Assembly (NCBI RefSeq): GCF_964340395.1
Contig: NC_135571.1
Coordinates: 5,448,953 to 5,512,952, forward strand
From: Glandiceps talaboti
Lineage: Eukaryota; Hemichordata; Enteropneusta; Spengelidae
Reading direction: 5' to 3'
DNA length: 64,000 nt
Part shown: piece by piece, positions 1 to 14,300 of the stretch
How the letters are laid out: the number at the start of each line of letters is the position of its first letter
Position numbering within the stretch: position 1 is the stretch's first letter
Notes under the pieces: generated by a model
The model's input: the letters and a program-made list of their open reading frames with translations, nothing else
Databases searched by the model: none
What the model was told of the DNA's origin: nothing
Program-made: the position numbers and the translations under genes

Positions 1-420
1 TATGACCAAATATGGAATATGGTACACTCTGTCCAAATATGGAATGTGGCAGACTATGACCAAATATGGAATATGGTACACTATGTACAAATATGGAATA
101 TGAACCACTGTCTAAATGTGAAATGGCACATCATGTCCACATATGGAATACAGTACACTAGGTCCAAATAAGGAATGCAACATGTCCAAATTATGCAAAA
201 ACGGTATATGTCCAAACATGGAATTGAGCATGTCCAAATATGGAATGATACACTACGTCCAAATATGGAATGAAACATGTCCAAATATGGAATATGATAC
301 ACTATGTCCAAATATGAAATGAAACATCATGTCCAAATATGGAATATGATACACTATGTCCAAATATGGAATGAAACATGTCCAAATATGGAATATGACA
401 CACTATCTCTAAATAAGGAG
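1..420. repeat. Tandem repeat, imperfect units around CCAAATATGGAATATG
   Basis: Imperfect tandem units alternate CCAAATATGGAATATG with short links such as GATACACTATGT. The block fills the window edge downstream of USP47 exon 16 and is presumably intron sequence. The open frame across it is only repeat translation. I see no coding signal here. Confidence 0.85.
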
Positions 421-480
421 CATGCAAAAATATCTTAGTGGCGTATGTACAAATATACCAAAGCTATATCATCAACTCAC

Positions 481-3400
481 CCTGTAAGCTATCTCAGTTG
501 CTTCCTGGAGAGTTTTATCTCGATGGACTTCAAGTCTCTTCTCTAGCATCCTGTTTCTGACTGGATGAAAGCCAAACAGTTTGATCTGAAAAATAATCAA
601 AATTGACAGTAACTTTAACCCTTTCAGGACTAGAAACTTTCCCGCCAAAATTTTTGAACAAAAATTCTTGTTTCTCTGTAATTTTTGGAAAAAGATCAAC
701 TTTATTTTAGACCAGAATTCAAGAAATATTACTTCCCAATGAAGTAATATTCTTAAATTTTAGAAAATGTTCTTACAATCAAGTTTCTATTTATTCCAAT
801 GTCGTCTCTAGGAATGAAAGGGTTAAGACACATCCAGTTATTAAAGTTATATGTCTACACTTGTACAGTCTTGATATAGTTTAGCATATTGTTTTGAGTT
901 AGGTCACAAAAAAAATTCAAGATGAAGAATTGAATTATAACTTTGTCATTTGACCTTGATAGTCAAGGTCACCAGGAAGTGAATCCCAAAGAACAGAGTA
1001 CTAGACACTTATACCATACTCCAGTGTTCCATCATTTGAATGATATGCATGAGATTGTTTCACTTTGATATTTGACCTTGATAGTCAAGGTCACCAGGAA
1101 GTGAATCCCAAAGAACAGAGTACTAGACACTTATACTATGTTTGACTTCCGCCTATGATGTGCTAGAGATTGTATCACTTTCAAATTCTTGAACTCGGAG
1201 GTCATGGTCATTTTTGTATCAGAAAAACACTCTTGTTCTTACTTTACAAGTATTGCGATCAATTTCTCTCTGTCTTCTCTCTTCCTCTTCTTGTTGCTTG
1301 AACTGTTTGACTAAATTCTTAATGTGAGGAGGGAAGTCACTCTCTTCCATGAAAGCTGTAGTGGAAAACAAACAGTCAATGATGTAATATGGTCATTTTA
1401 TATTCTTTAATAGGCCTTTCCAAAACTTGCCGTGGTGGTGCGCTACTTCCTGTCTGTGTGTACCTTGGGGGTATACATGGTATAGGTTACTTTGTTATTC
1501 ATAGAGCACTGCTGCTTTCCGTGATGTCTGAACAATACAAAAAACAGCCCTGATTTACACTTCTGCAGAATACAAAGAATAAATCTCTTAAGAAATGGTA
1601 CTATGAGGTGATGATACCCCCAATTTGAGCGAGGGCGCTCTATTCTCAATTTCCTGTTTGCAGTCTGCAATGGCCTATTAAAAAGGCACAAGGTGAGTTT
1701 ACAACATTTTTACTCGAGTGGAAATATTTATATAAAATACTGCCAATGGCAATATACACAACTGAAATCCAACGTCTGACATACAAATGCAGTGAGAGAA
1801 ACACACTTCAGACATGAAAACACCCCTACAGGATAATGGAACATCCCATTGACTTTTAGCAACGTGATTATATAACCACTTCGATACAGTTTTTTAATTG
1901 AAGAAACCTGAATTGATAAAAGTCAAATCTGTTTCATACTTCAAGACTTGCTGTATCACATTACCTTTGCAATGCCAAAAACATAGAAGGTGAAACATAA
2001 AAGTGGTTATGTAATCACTTTACTAAAAGACGATGGGATGTTCCATTATCCTATGGGGATGTTGCTGTATCGTACTACCTTTGTTCTTGTCCGATTTGAC
2101 CTGTCTATACAACAACATATAGGCATTGGTAGAACTAGAGTAGGCACTTAGATAATATCCCCTATGACTACCAACAGCGCCCCCATATGTCTTTCTGATA
2201 TCGTCTTGCGTTATCGGACTGACGTGTTGATCATTGAAACAATACCATTGTCCATCCGTAAATGATCTGCACGTAGAAGGAGAATTTTTTTTAATATGTT
2301 TATTAATATGCAAATAAGTGAATTAATCAGGTAGAAAGATTTTGTATGGGGAAGAGAATATTCAAATGTGTTCATTAATATGCAAAAAAAGTTCAATAGT
2401 CATGTAGAAATATGCATATGCATGAAGTAGGAAAAAATATTTAAATGAGTTCATCAATATGCAAATAAGCAAATTAATCATGCATAAATCTTTATCTACA
2501 TGGAGAATATGTAAATGTGTTCATTAATATGCAAATAAGTGAATTCATCAGGTAGAAATATTTATATGTATCGAGAAGAGAATATTCAAATGTGTTCATT
2601 AATATGTAAATCATTTTAATAGTGTATTTATGCATATGCATAAATATGAGAAAATATTTGTCGCTGAATGTTTTTAACAATATGCAAATAAGCAAATTAA
2701 TCATGTAGAATTTTTATCAACATGGAGAATATGTAAACGTGTTCATTTATATACAAAAACTTCCTTAATCTAATATGATAAGACCCTTACTTGATGTATG
2801 CATAATAATGGCCACCAGCAGCACTTCCAGAATGTACCATTATGGAGAATAACTCATACGTACACTCAGCCTATTGAAACAAAAACACATGATTTAGCTG
2901 TGTATACAGATAAAAAATAGTGACAATGGCATTGCAGCACAACCGACTTTACTGAAATTCAGACACAATTTAGAACCTACACTGTTTCAGTTATTGTAAA
3001 AATCTAGTATTATAAGTAATGGGCCTTTCAAAAATTTGCCATGGTGGCACTCTACTTCCTGTCTTGTCTGTGTGTACCTTGGGGATATACATAGTATAGA
3101 AGGAAAATAAACATTTCTTAAAATTTACTTATTTTGGTATAAAAAGTTCTTGACAGCTTTACAACGAAGCAACATAAAATGGTTTACTGTACAAACCTTT
3201 GCTGGTGCTGCCTGGTTTGTTGGTTGGTGATTAGTTTCTCCACTGGCAGACTGCTCTATATCAATCCCTTCATCAACTCCATCCTCCTGACAGTCACTGC
3301 TATTGTTGCTATGGCAACTGTCTTCATTCTCAGCACCACTGTCAGTATTGCTTTCAGCATCAGATTTGTTCTGAAAGGATTGAGAAAGAAAATGTACAAT

Positions 3401-5477
3401 TTATAATTGCTGAATTTTGGAGAAACACAAGAATAATAAGACCAAAATATCAACAAAAAGGATCAACTGAAAAAAAAAGTCAGCGGTGTTACTATAGAAA
3501 CAGTCTGAAGATGTGTCCAGGATAGGACGAGAAACTGTTACCATTCAAAACAACACTAAGTCCGATAGATACATTGTAATTACTTTATTATTAACCCCTT
3601 CAATACTGAAAACATTCCCGCCAACATTATTTGGACAAAATTCTTGTTTTATGTAAGTTTTTGGCAAATATCAACTTCATTTTAGACTGGAATTAAAGGA
3701 ATGTTACTTCCTAATAAAGTAATATTATTGTAATTATGAAAAATATTCATGTAAGTTGGGTCCCCATATTATTAAAAAACTTGTCTCTCGTCATGAAAGG
3801 GTTAACTTCATACCTGGTTGATTGACAAAATTCATAGACATATAGAAACAGTAGGTACTATATAACCTACCAGAGTCAGACATCCAAATTCACTTTTTAC
3901 CCCCTCCCCTAATAAAAAAGCAAGCAAAACATGTTTCACTACCTCCTCCGTCCCAAACAATACATGTATCACATGATAAGCACATGTCAATCTCACTGCT
4001 ATTTGCTATGCTATTTACCAAAATCAGCCAAGTCAAGTTAAGTTCATAATCATGCAGAGGTTGAAATTAACTTTTTTCATTGGTAGTACTAGTCGGCTAC
4101 CAATTTTCAGAAAGTGGTAGCCCAAGGATTGTGACCAGTAGTCCTATATTCCTGAACTGAAAACAGATTTCCTCTCAGACTATTGGAAGTATGTGTGTTA
4201 TTAAAATAATTTCATGTCCATAACTCCTCATCACATAATCAGTGGTAGCCTGAGTGGGCTACTAGCTGCAAATTACCATATGGTAGCCCATGACAAGAAT
4301 TGGTAGTCCGTGGACACGGGACTACTGTTAATTTCAAGCCTTGCATGTACATGTAAGTCACACTCAAACCAAAGTGAGATGCAATGATTTAATTTATGCA
4401 TCTCTGCACTAAAACTTATGTAAATCAGTGTTGGGAAGGACAGAGAAAACATCATACAGCTGTGATGACTTTCTACAATAATTATTTTTAGCAGTAAGTG
4501 TGTTTACATATCATATTTCTATCTTCTTACCTGATGATCTTCTGTGATAAACTGACTTAGATCCAATATCTCAGGAAATGTCATTCTGGAAATTAAAGAA
4601 ATTAAAATTGTTGTAATTTCCAACCCAAATAATAATAATTATAATAATAATAATAATAATGAGGTTAGTTTTTATATAGCACTTTTCCCACTCTGTGCTT
4701 AAATCGCTTTACAATTATTACCCCTGGCTCGGATCAGAACGGCACAACGGCCCTTTAGTCTTCCTCAACTCCCCGGGGCGCAAACAATCCATTGCAGCCA
4801 TTTAAGCGCATAGGATTACACCTTTACATTGCAACCTACATCCTACCAGGTCCCCAATTATACAGCTGGGTTGACTGAGGCACAATTGTGGTTCAAATCT
4901 TGCCAAAGGACTTTAGCCACTCAGAAACAAACAGCAGGCAGCGACAGGACTCGAACCAGCAACCTGTAGATTCCAAGCCGGTCATATTAACCATTCACCC
5001 ATCATGACTCCACATATTCACATTGCAACAAATATTAGTTCTGCAGCACAAACACTCCTCTCCCCCTGATACAAATTAAATTTCGATTATTTACCACAAA
5101 TGGCAACTGTAATATATACATAATAATCCCAATAACCCAAATCCACTCTTTCCTAAGGTTTGTATATCATGCATAATTTGTGTGAGTTTGGCTTTTCTTT
5201 TTAATCATAGTGATACAAAAGAACATTGAAATGAACGTACAAGACACGGAAAGTAAAGAGTACTTACTGGTCATTAAGTTTAATTCTGTGCATAGTACTG
5301 TAGTCAAAGTCAAACCGTTTTAGTTGTAACGTCAGTAGATATGGAAACTTGAGGAACTTTAAACCTTTGTGGGCATCGCACTTCTTGTTACACTTCTCAC
5401 AAAAGTACTGTAAATATTTTTTTTTAAAACAACAAGATAAACATATTATAATGCCAAACTAACAATACAATTGATTG

Positions 5478-5511
<34 letters not shown>

Positions 5512-6682
5512 AACCAATATGATTGCTTGTCTGTTTCTACATTCAAACTGTGTGCAACACATCTACATATAATATAATATTGTCTGTGTTTGTGTAAGAG
5601 AATGTTGCAGCCAATCAGGGAAATACCATACCGACCCAGTTTCAGCTGTAAAAAATGACCCCTGTGGGCAATTATCAAGTGTATAATTGATCTGGCACTG
5701 ATCAGATACATAATATGTAATAATATGAACAATATTATTGTTGTGGTTAGATATCTGAGTGCTGGGGCGCATTCGATTTGCCCAAACATGATTGTGATTA
5801 ATCTGACGTCATTTTTCGAAACGAGGTTGTAAACAAAACACTCAATCACGATCATGATTACTTACATGTAAACATTTTGTTAAAGTTTCACATATTTCCG
5901 ATAAATTAAATGATTTTACATCCTCAAAATGATTCCAATGATAACAAATTACCAATCAGACCGAACACAAAATATGTACATAATGTTTTCCGTCATTTCT
6001 AACTTGCCGTCAGCCAAGGGCGCGCGATTCCCCTATGATTACGTTGTCCGCCATCTTGTAATCACGTCAATCATGGTTTGGGGCATGATTACTATGATTA
6101 CCAATCATGATTGTGATTGGTATTTATCAAACGCAAAATCATGATTGTGATTGATAAATCATGATCATGATTGTGCAAATCGAACACGCCCCAGGTTGCA
6201 TGGTGTTGATAAATACGAGAAGAACCCTGTACAGTACAAACTAAAATTTCTTATCATACTAAGGAACAAATATGAGGAAATATTAGTTTAGCACATAGCT
6301 GGGTCATTAACTACACACAGTTTTTCTTTTAATTTGAAATCAATATTATATTTGACTATACATTATTAAGCTAGGGTGAGGGTAATTACCAAACAAACAC
6401 ACAGACTAACCTGATTGCTGCCCTCTAGAGTTTCAGGTTGGACAAAGGCATGAAGAGCTTTTTCCTGAATAGAAGAGAAAGAGAAAGAGATACTAGATTA
6501 ATCTTAGACTAATTCATCTATGAACTAAACTGAGACAATTGACTGTCATTGACACATTCTCCGTCTGTTGGATTCCGGAACAATTACATGTATTATAAGT
6601 TGTTTTTTTAACACTAGTTATAGGTATGTGCATGCAGTTACATTTTTGATTGAAAACTCAACATTGGAACATTCATATTATG

Positions 6683-6773
<91 letters not shown>

Positions 6774-8175
6774 TGCACGTGTGCATATGTGGGATGGGCG
6801 TGTGTGTGGGTGTGTGTGTATGCATGGGTGCGCATGCATGTGTGTGCATTTGTGTTTGTGTGTGTGGGGTGTGTGCATGTGTGTGTATTTGTGTGCAAAT
6901 TTGTGTGCATGTATGCACATTTGTGTGTCTGTCTGTTTGTCCCCTCCCCCTCCTATTTCCCCCCTCCCCACTGATGTCGTATCCTGTCTACACAGCATTA
7001 CTGTACAACTTACCAGACTTCCATATGATTGGTTAGATCCAAATGGTCTGATAGTTAATGGGATGTCCAGGAAAGAATCAGTCCTAGCACTTTCATACCC
7101 ACACTGTAATAAAGACATAAACAAATGTATATCACATAGAGAAAACAACTATGTATGAAATTATGACACCAGGAGACATAGTGGTTCAAACTAATACACT
7201 GCCAATTCATCAAATGTATAATGTTAAGTTTGAAAAATGGGCTGCAAAGTGAACGTTCAGAATATAGCATACAAAGTATTGTAGGCATTCTTACTACAAA
7301 ACTGCAACCTATTCTGCACAACACTGATACACATTTTTATAATTTAATTAAAAACATTTTGCATAGTCCTTCTTCGAAATGCTACATAACATAACATAAC
7401 ACCACATCACATCACACCACACAATACCACAACACACCACACCACACACCACACCATACAACACAATACAATACGACACAACACAACACACCCCACCACA
7501 CTACACAACACAACACAGCACACCACACCACACCACAGCACAGCACACTACACCACACCACACCACAGCACACCACACCACAGCACACCACACCACACAC
7601 CACACAGCACACCACACCACACCAAACTAAACCATACACCAAATCACAACACAACATACCCCAGTAGAACACTTCAATTAACACTTACTTCCAAGCATTT
7701 GACATAGTCATTCATCTTCCCCTGGTATAATTGATTTATCAAGTCAGCCTGTTCTGTGTCTTTAAACTTTGTCTCCAATGCATCAAACATAACACGACAT
7801 AGTTCCTGTACATCATGCTGCTGCCAGGCTAAGTACATTTAACAAATAGAAAGTGATTGGTTACTTTTATCATTACATGTACACTATCCAAAACATATGG
7901 GGTAAAGTTTTGATAACAAAAGAAAGAAAGGAGAAGGAAGACTCAACCTGGGGGAGAGAGGGGAAGGGGAGAGGAGAGGGCAAGCGTGGGAGGGAGGGAG
8001 GAATGGATGGAGGGAGAGAGGCAGGTGACTGAGAGACAGGCATACATACATTATGTAGTGTCAGACAGTTGGCAAAACAGAACAGATCTAGATAAAGAGC
8101 CAGTGAAGCAATGAGAAAGACAGAGACAGAGAGAGACAGCAAGAGAGAGATAGTGAGTGACAGACAGACAGAGAC

Positions 8176-8226
<51 letters not shown>

Positions 8227-8345
8227 CAGAGACAAACAGAAACAGAAACAAACAGAAGCAGAGAGATGTAGAACATAACAGGTATGATATCAAAGGTACA
8301 CTGAACAGATATAAAATTAAGTAAACTAACTTTACTGATGAATAG

Positions 8346-8378
<33 letters not shown>

Positions 8379-11300
8379 AACAACAACATACTGGTATATA
8401 TTAAACCAAATACTGTACATCATATTACCTTCTGTACTATCCCATCCAAAGCTTCTTGTCACGTCTGTTGTTTCTACAGATTTTTTGTCACTAGTTTGCA
8501 TCTGTACAAATAGTCTCTGTAATTGATACGGGATGCTCTTTGTGTCTTCACCAAATCCACCATTCCCATCAAACACCCACCTACAATTTGAAACAAGTAT
8601 AAAGTGTGTTTACAAATAAAGTAAAACTTTGTACTGCACCAAAATACTTGGATAAATCCTTAGCTTTTGACCCGAGTCATCAGGTATTCTTCAGGAATAT
8701 GGCGTCAGGCGTTGTTTATGTACAGAGTTAACATTGATCCCAAAATAAGCAGAAGTGACTTATGTGCCTGGTGAGGCAACTTCACTTAAACATATGGGGT
8801 TGTTGGTGGTCGAGCAATTAGCTCGTACGCCTCTTACCTCTGCAGTAGTCTGGGTTTGAACCCGCCTGGTGTGGGCTGAGTTTGATTTAAAATTTAACCA
8901 GGTCTGTATGTAAGAAGGGTGATGCTTAGTTTGAATCTGCCAAACAACGCAGGTTTTCCCCGGGTACTCCGGTTTTCTCCTGCTTCTTCAACAATAGGGC
9001 ACTGCTCTTGTAGTGACTATTCAACAAATTTCCGAATTTATTTGGACGTATACAGATTACTATTATTCTATTATTATTGTCATTGTCATAGTAAGGGCTG
9101 TTAACATCGTCTATGTAATGAAATTTGTCATGCAAGTCTTATATGTCACTTCCACCTAAGTTCTGATTGGTGCCAATTATGTACTGATAACTCAGGGTTT
9201 GAAATTTACTTTTTGCTTTGGTACGTACTCTCAGTGGGCTATCAATTTCAGAAATTGGTAGTCCAAGGATGGTGACCGATAGTCCCATATTCCTGAACTG
9301 AAAACAGAGTTCCTTTATTGGAAATATGTGTGTTATAAAAATATTTTATGTCTGTAAATCTTCCATCCTTTAAATCATCACATAATCAGTGGTAGTCTGA
9401 GCGAGCTAGTACCACTGCAAATTATGGTAGCCCCATGACATGAATTGGTAGTCTGTGGACATGGGACTACTGTTAATTTTGAGTCCTGTAACTGAAAGTG
9501 AATAAAACCATCACATTTTGTCTCATTAAAACACCTAAATTTTTTATCAAATGACGTGAATTCAGCGGTATCCTTCCCTTGACATAATTCTTACATTTCC
9601 AATACAAATTATGTATGAATACATTATATATATATCAGCATTCATTGTTACGGCAAATCAATCTAAAAATAAGTTGACATTTTATAGGTAGAAACTAAAG
9701 CATATGGTATACCAGCAGTACTGTTAGCCTTTGATATTATGTATATAGGTAATTATCTAATACATTACAAGTGAGTTATAGTGGGCGTGGTCAAAATGGA
9801 ACAAGTTATGACACCTCTTTATTGCAAAACAACTGCCATTAGATGTGTTTTACGATACAAATACTGCCCAAAGTAGTATCTGTGGCCTTACTGCCCTGAA
9901 ATAAATTGATTGGATTAGATAGTGGCATAATAAGCCTTAAACGGACCCTGGTACTTTGCAACTGCAAGTAACTAAAATAAGCCTTATACAGACCACCGTG
10001 TACTGTGCAACTACAACTTACAAGTACCTAAAATATACCTTACACGGACTCTGGTAATTCGCAACTACAAGTGCCTTATACAGATCACCTTGTACTGTGC
10101 AAGTGAATTCTGTAATGTAATGATGTTATGCCTTTTTAAACTCTACTTGGCTAATACATACCTGTACAAAGCATTTCTAAACTCTACATTGGCTAATACA
10201 TACCTGTACAAATCGTTTCTAAACTCTACATTGGGTAATACATACCTGTATAAAGCATTTCTAAACTCTACTTGGCTAATACATACATGTACAAAGCATT
10301 TCTAAACTCTACATTGGCTAATACATACCTGTACAAACCATTGCTAAACTCTACATTGGCTAATACATACCTGTACAAACCATTGCTAAACTCTACATTG
10401 GCTAATACATACCTGTACAAACCATTGCTAAACTCTACATTGTCTAATACATACCTGTACAAAGCGTTTCTAAACTCTACATTGTCTAATACATACCTGT
10501 ACAAAGCGTTTCTAAACTCTACATTGTCTAATACATACCTGTACAAAGCATTTCTAAACTCTACATTGGGTAATACATACCTGTACAAAGCATTTCTAAA
10601 CTCTGGTGTCATATACAGACTTTGTAGTAAACTGTTTAAGTAGCATGTCATGGCTTGGTTCACTAAACCAACAAATCCTGCAATAAATCAATCAATCAAT
10701 ACATCAATAATCCATTCAATCAATCAATCAATCAATATGTCAATAATCCAATCAATCAATCAATCAATACATCAATAATCCATTCAATCAATCAATCAAT
10801 TAATCAATTAATCAATACATCAATCAATATGTCAATAATCCAATCAATCAATCAATCAATACATCAATTATCTAATCAATCAAGGAACCAATCAATCGAT
10901 ATATCAATAATCCAATCACTCAATCAATCAATCAACGTGAACATTTTCTAAATTTGTGGCGGTTAGAAGTGCGAAAATGAAGTTCAGCAATCGCATTAAT
11001 GCCAGACCCCTCCCTCCCTCCCTCCCTAAATGAACGAAGTTTGTTTATTGAGCTTGTGTGAATTGACCCCAAAGCTGATAATCAATGACAGGTAATAGGA
11101 TGAATATATTTTATACTTGTCAGTATTCTAGAATTCAGTTTAGTCAAAAAAACAACTATGCTAGAGTGAGACACATAATATATACATTAACAGACAGGTA
11201 GACACAATATGTACCAATGAAAGACATTTCAATACCACACACACTTACCAGTCACATTAAAGTGTACATGCAAAGGTACATACTTTTTTTCGTAATTATG

Positions 11301-14300
11301 TTTATTTTGCCATAAAAATAAAGGAAATCGGGTTTGTAATAGTACAATATAATTCTAACACGAGAAATTGCACGAAAAATGAGGCACGCTTGGCTCAGCC
11401 ACAGAGCACCTTCAGGTAAGTACCTCTCATTTGCATATGGATAGGACAGGATTTGGAACTTTATGACGTCACTTCGGGAACACAAACGCATTCGTCAGTG
11501 TATCTTTACATGCAAAGCCATTATGGTCGAACCAGAAGGTCAACTTCAAAACCCGTTTTCGCCAGAACCCGACGTTGAATATTGATCAGATTCCTCAAGC
11601 GTAGAGCAATACACTCCAGCATTAACATCTGATGGTGTGATTTAGCCAAATTCATTCGAACCGACCGCTAGCAGTAACGATAGTTCCTCTGGTAGTGAAT
11701 GAGTATGTCCTAGGGAAGCCGTGTTGTTTACATAAAGTGATGCTGTTATCAGCGTCCTTTGTTGACATAACTATTCAATGGGTGGAAAACAGCTCCTGCA
11801 GACAATGTAATCGAAACGAAAATTATGTAATATTTCCATACCCATCAAACATACAGAGAATGAGAATGGCTTCAAGAGTTCCCCATAATATTCTCTCAAG
11901 TTGTTCAAATGTAGCGTGTTGTAACAGTACATTCAATCTATGACCATTCAAAATCTTCGCGAAAGTAGACCCACAAATTCGTTAGAGCAGAACGTTTTGT
12001 TGGATAACCGTCCCTCTTGAAAGCTATGTGTACACGTACTTTATTTCATTTTTACTGCGTTCATTACCATCCACACAGTGACATGAAGTGGTTTCATCTT
12101 CTTTCAAAGCACGGCCCATGTTAACTGAAGCCGGCCGTACTGTGGTGTATTGTGTATTGTCTCCGACCATTTTTGTTTGAGTTTTTTATGGATAGACATG
12201 TCTTACGTTGTGGAAGTTATTTGACCTGAGAGCGTGAAGCTTAGTGCTGACTGTGCTTTGCTGTGTCCATCCACTTTTGACATGTGATTGGCATGACACG
12301 GTAATTGTTCATGTAGACAAAACAATGGAAACAAAATTAGCAACATTATAATGAGCGTTGCGTCTTTTTACTTTGATATGATTCCGACGATGTATGTGAT
12401 GTATCACAATGAAAACGATCGACTCCCAGCAACATGGAAATCAAAACATACAATCGGACTACGCATTGTTTAAAAACAAATGCTATCGTAATGAAAATAT
12501 TTTATGAAGCTAACTTGCTTTCTTGAAAACATCATTTCAAATTATTTTATTTGTCTTCCTTTTTTCGCTTTGATCATGGCTACACCGGTGGCGTGGAGAA
12601 CCCCGGCCCCAGTAACATTTATCGACTTTCACTGTATGGCGTCACTGTCCAGTTTTTACGTGATTTCAACTGCCTTCACCCATTATTACCCACTCAGTTA
12701 TATCACTCGGAAATATGTGTAGGGTGATGTTTCACTGCGGGTGCTGCCGACAAAACACCAAGGAACCATTGTTGTCGGAAGACTAAACTGGTACACCACA
12801 ATATGTACAGTTACAGATAATACTATAATGCAAGCGTAATTAGTAATTCATAAGTAAACATTACACAAAGGCTTAGAAGACTTTTGTAACACGTGGGACC
12901 TCGACACCTTTCGTGAGCTGGTTGCGGTGCCGAAGTTAGTCGAAGCACAGGGGATTAAGGGGGCAAGTATTTTTGCGACTTTCTTGCCAATGCGCGCAAT
13001 ATTTAGAGGTATGAATGCAATTTCATTTATTTTTATGGCAAAATAAACATAATTACGAAAAAAAGTATGTACCTTTGCATGTACACTTTAACAGACAGGT
13101 AGACACAATACGGTACCAGTTAAAGACATTTCAATACACACACACACTTACCAGTCACATTAACAGACAGGTAGACACAATACGGTACCAGTTAAAAACA
13201 TTTCAATACACACACACACTTACCAGTCACATTAACAGACAGGTAGACACAATACGGTACCAGTAAAAAAAACATTTCAACACACACACACACTTACCAG
13301 TCACATTAACAGACAGGTAGACACAATACGGTACCAGTTAAAGACATTTCAATACACACACACTTACCAGTCACATTAACAGACAGGTAGACACAATATG
13401 GTACCAGTTAAAGACATTTCAATACACACACACTTACCAGTCACATTAACAGACAGGTAGACACAATATGGTACCAGTTAAAGACATTTCAATACACACA
13501 CACTTACCAGTCACATTAACAGACAGGTAGACACAATATGGTACCAGTTAAAGACATTTCAATACACACACTTACCAGTCACATTAACAGACAGGTAGAC
13601 ACAATATGGTACCAGTTAAAGACATTTCAATACACACATACTTACCAGTCACATTAACAGACAGGTAGACACAATATGGTACCAGTTAAAGACATTTCAA
13701 TACACACACACTTACCAGTCACATTAACAGACAGGTAGACACAATATGGTACCAGTTAAAGACATTTCAATACACACACACTTACCAGTCACATTAACAG
13801 ACAGGTAGACACAATACGGTACCAGTTAAAGACATTTCAATACACACACACACTTACCAGTCACATTAACAGACAGGTAGACACAATACGGTACCAGTTA
13901 AAGACATTTCAATACACACACACTTACCAGTCACATTAACAGACAGGTAGACACAATACGGTACCAGTTAAAGACATTTCAATACACACACACACTTACC
14001 AGTCACATTAACAGACAGGTAGACACAATACGGTACCAGTTAAAGACATTTCAATACACACACACTTACCAGTCACATTAACAGACAGGTAGACACAATA
14101 CGGTACCAGTGAAAGACATTTCAACACACACACTTACCAATCACATTAACAGACAGGTAGACACAATACGGTACCAGTTAAAGACATTTCAATACACACA
14201 CACACTTACCAGTATCTTGAACAGACAGGTAGACACAATACAATACCAGTTAAAGACATTTCAACACACACACACTTACCAGTATCTTGTTTAAACACTG

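Noticed and set aside
6568-7158. Long frames of Cys-Val or Thr-His on both strands
   Set aside because: Products of the (GT)n microsatellite plus USP47 exon 8.
8800-8900. tRNA gene
   Set aside because: A- and B-box motifs are present, but the acceptor and anticodon stems do not fold cleanly and the same unit recurs with a non-tRNA body, so it is a SINE head.
10272-10643. 123-codon plus-strand frame (repeats of [12 protein letters not shown])
   Set aside because: Antisense of the 42-bp USP47 array. Openness follows from the unit being a multiple of three.
10138-14290. CRISPR-like appearance of regular repeats
   Set aside because: Units are directly tandem without unique spacers, in a eukaryotic intron, and copy exon-edge or donor sequence.
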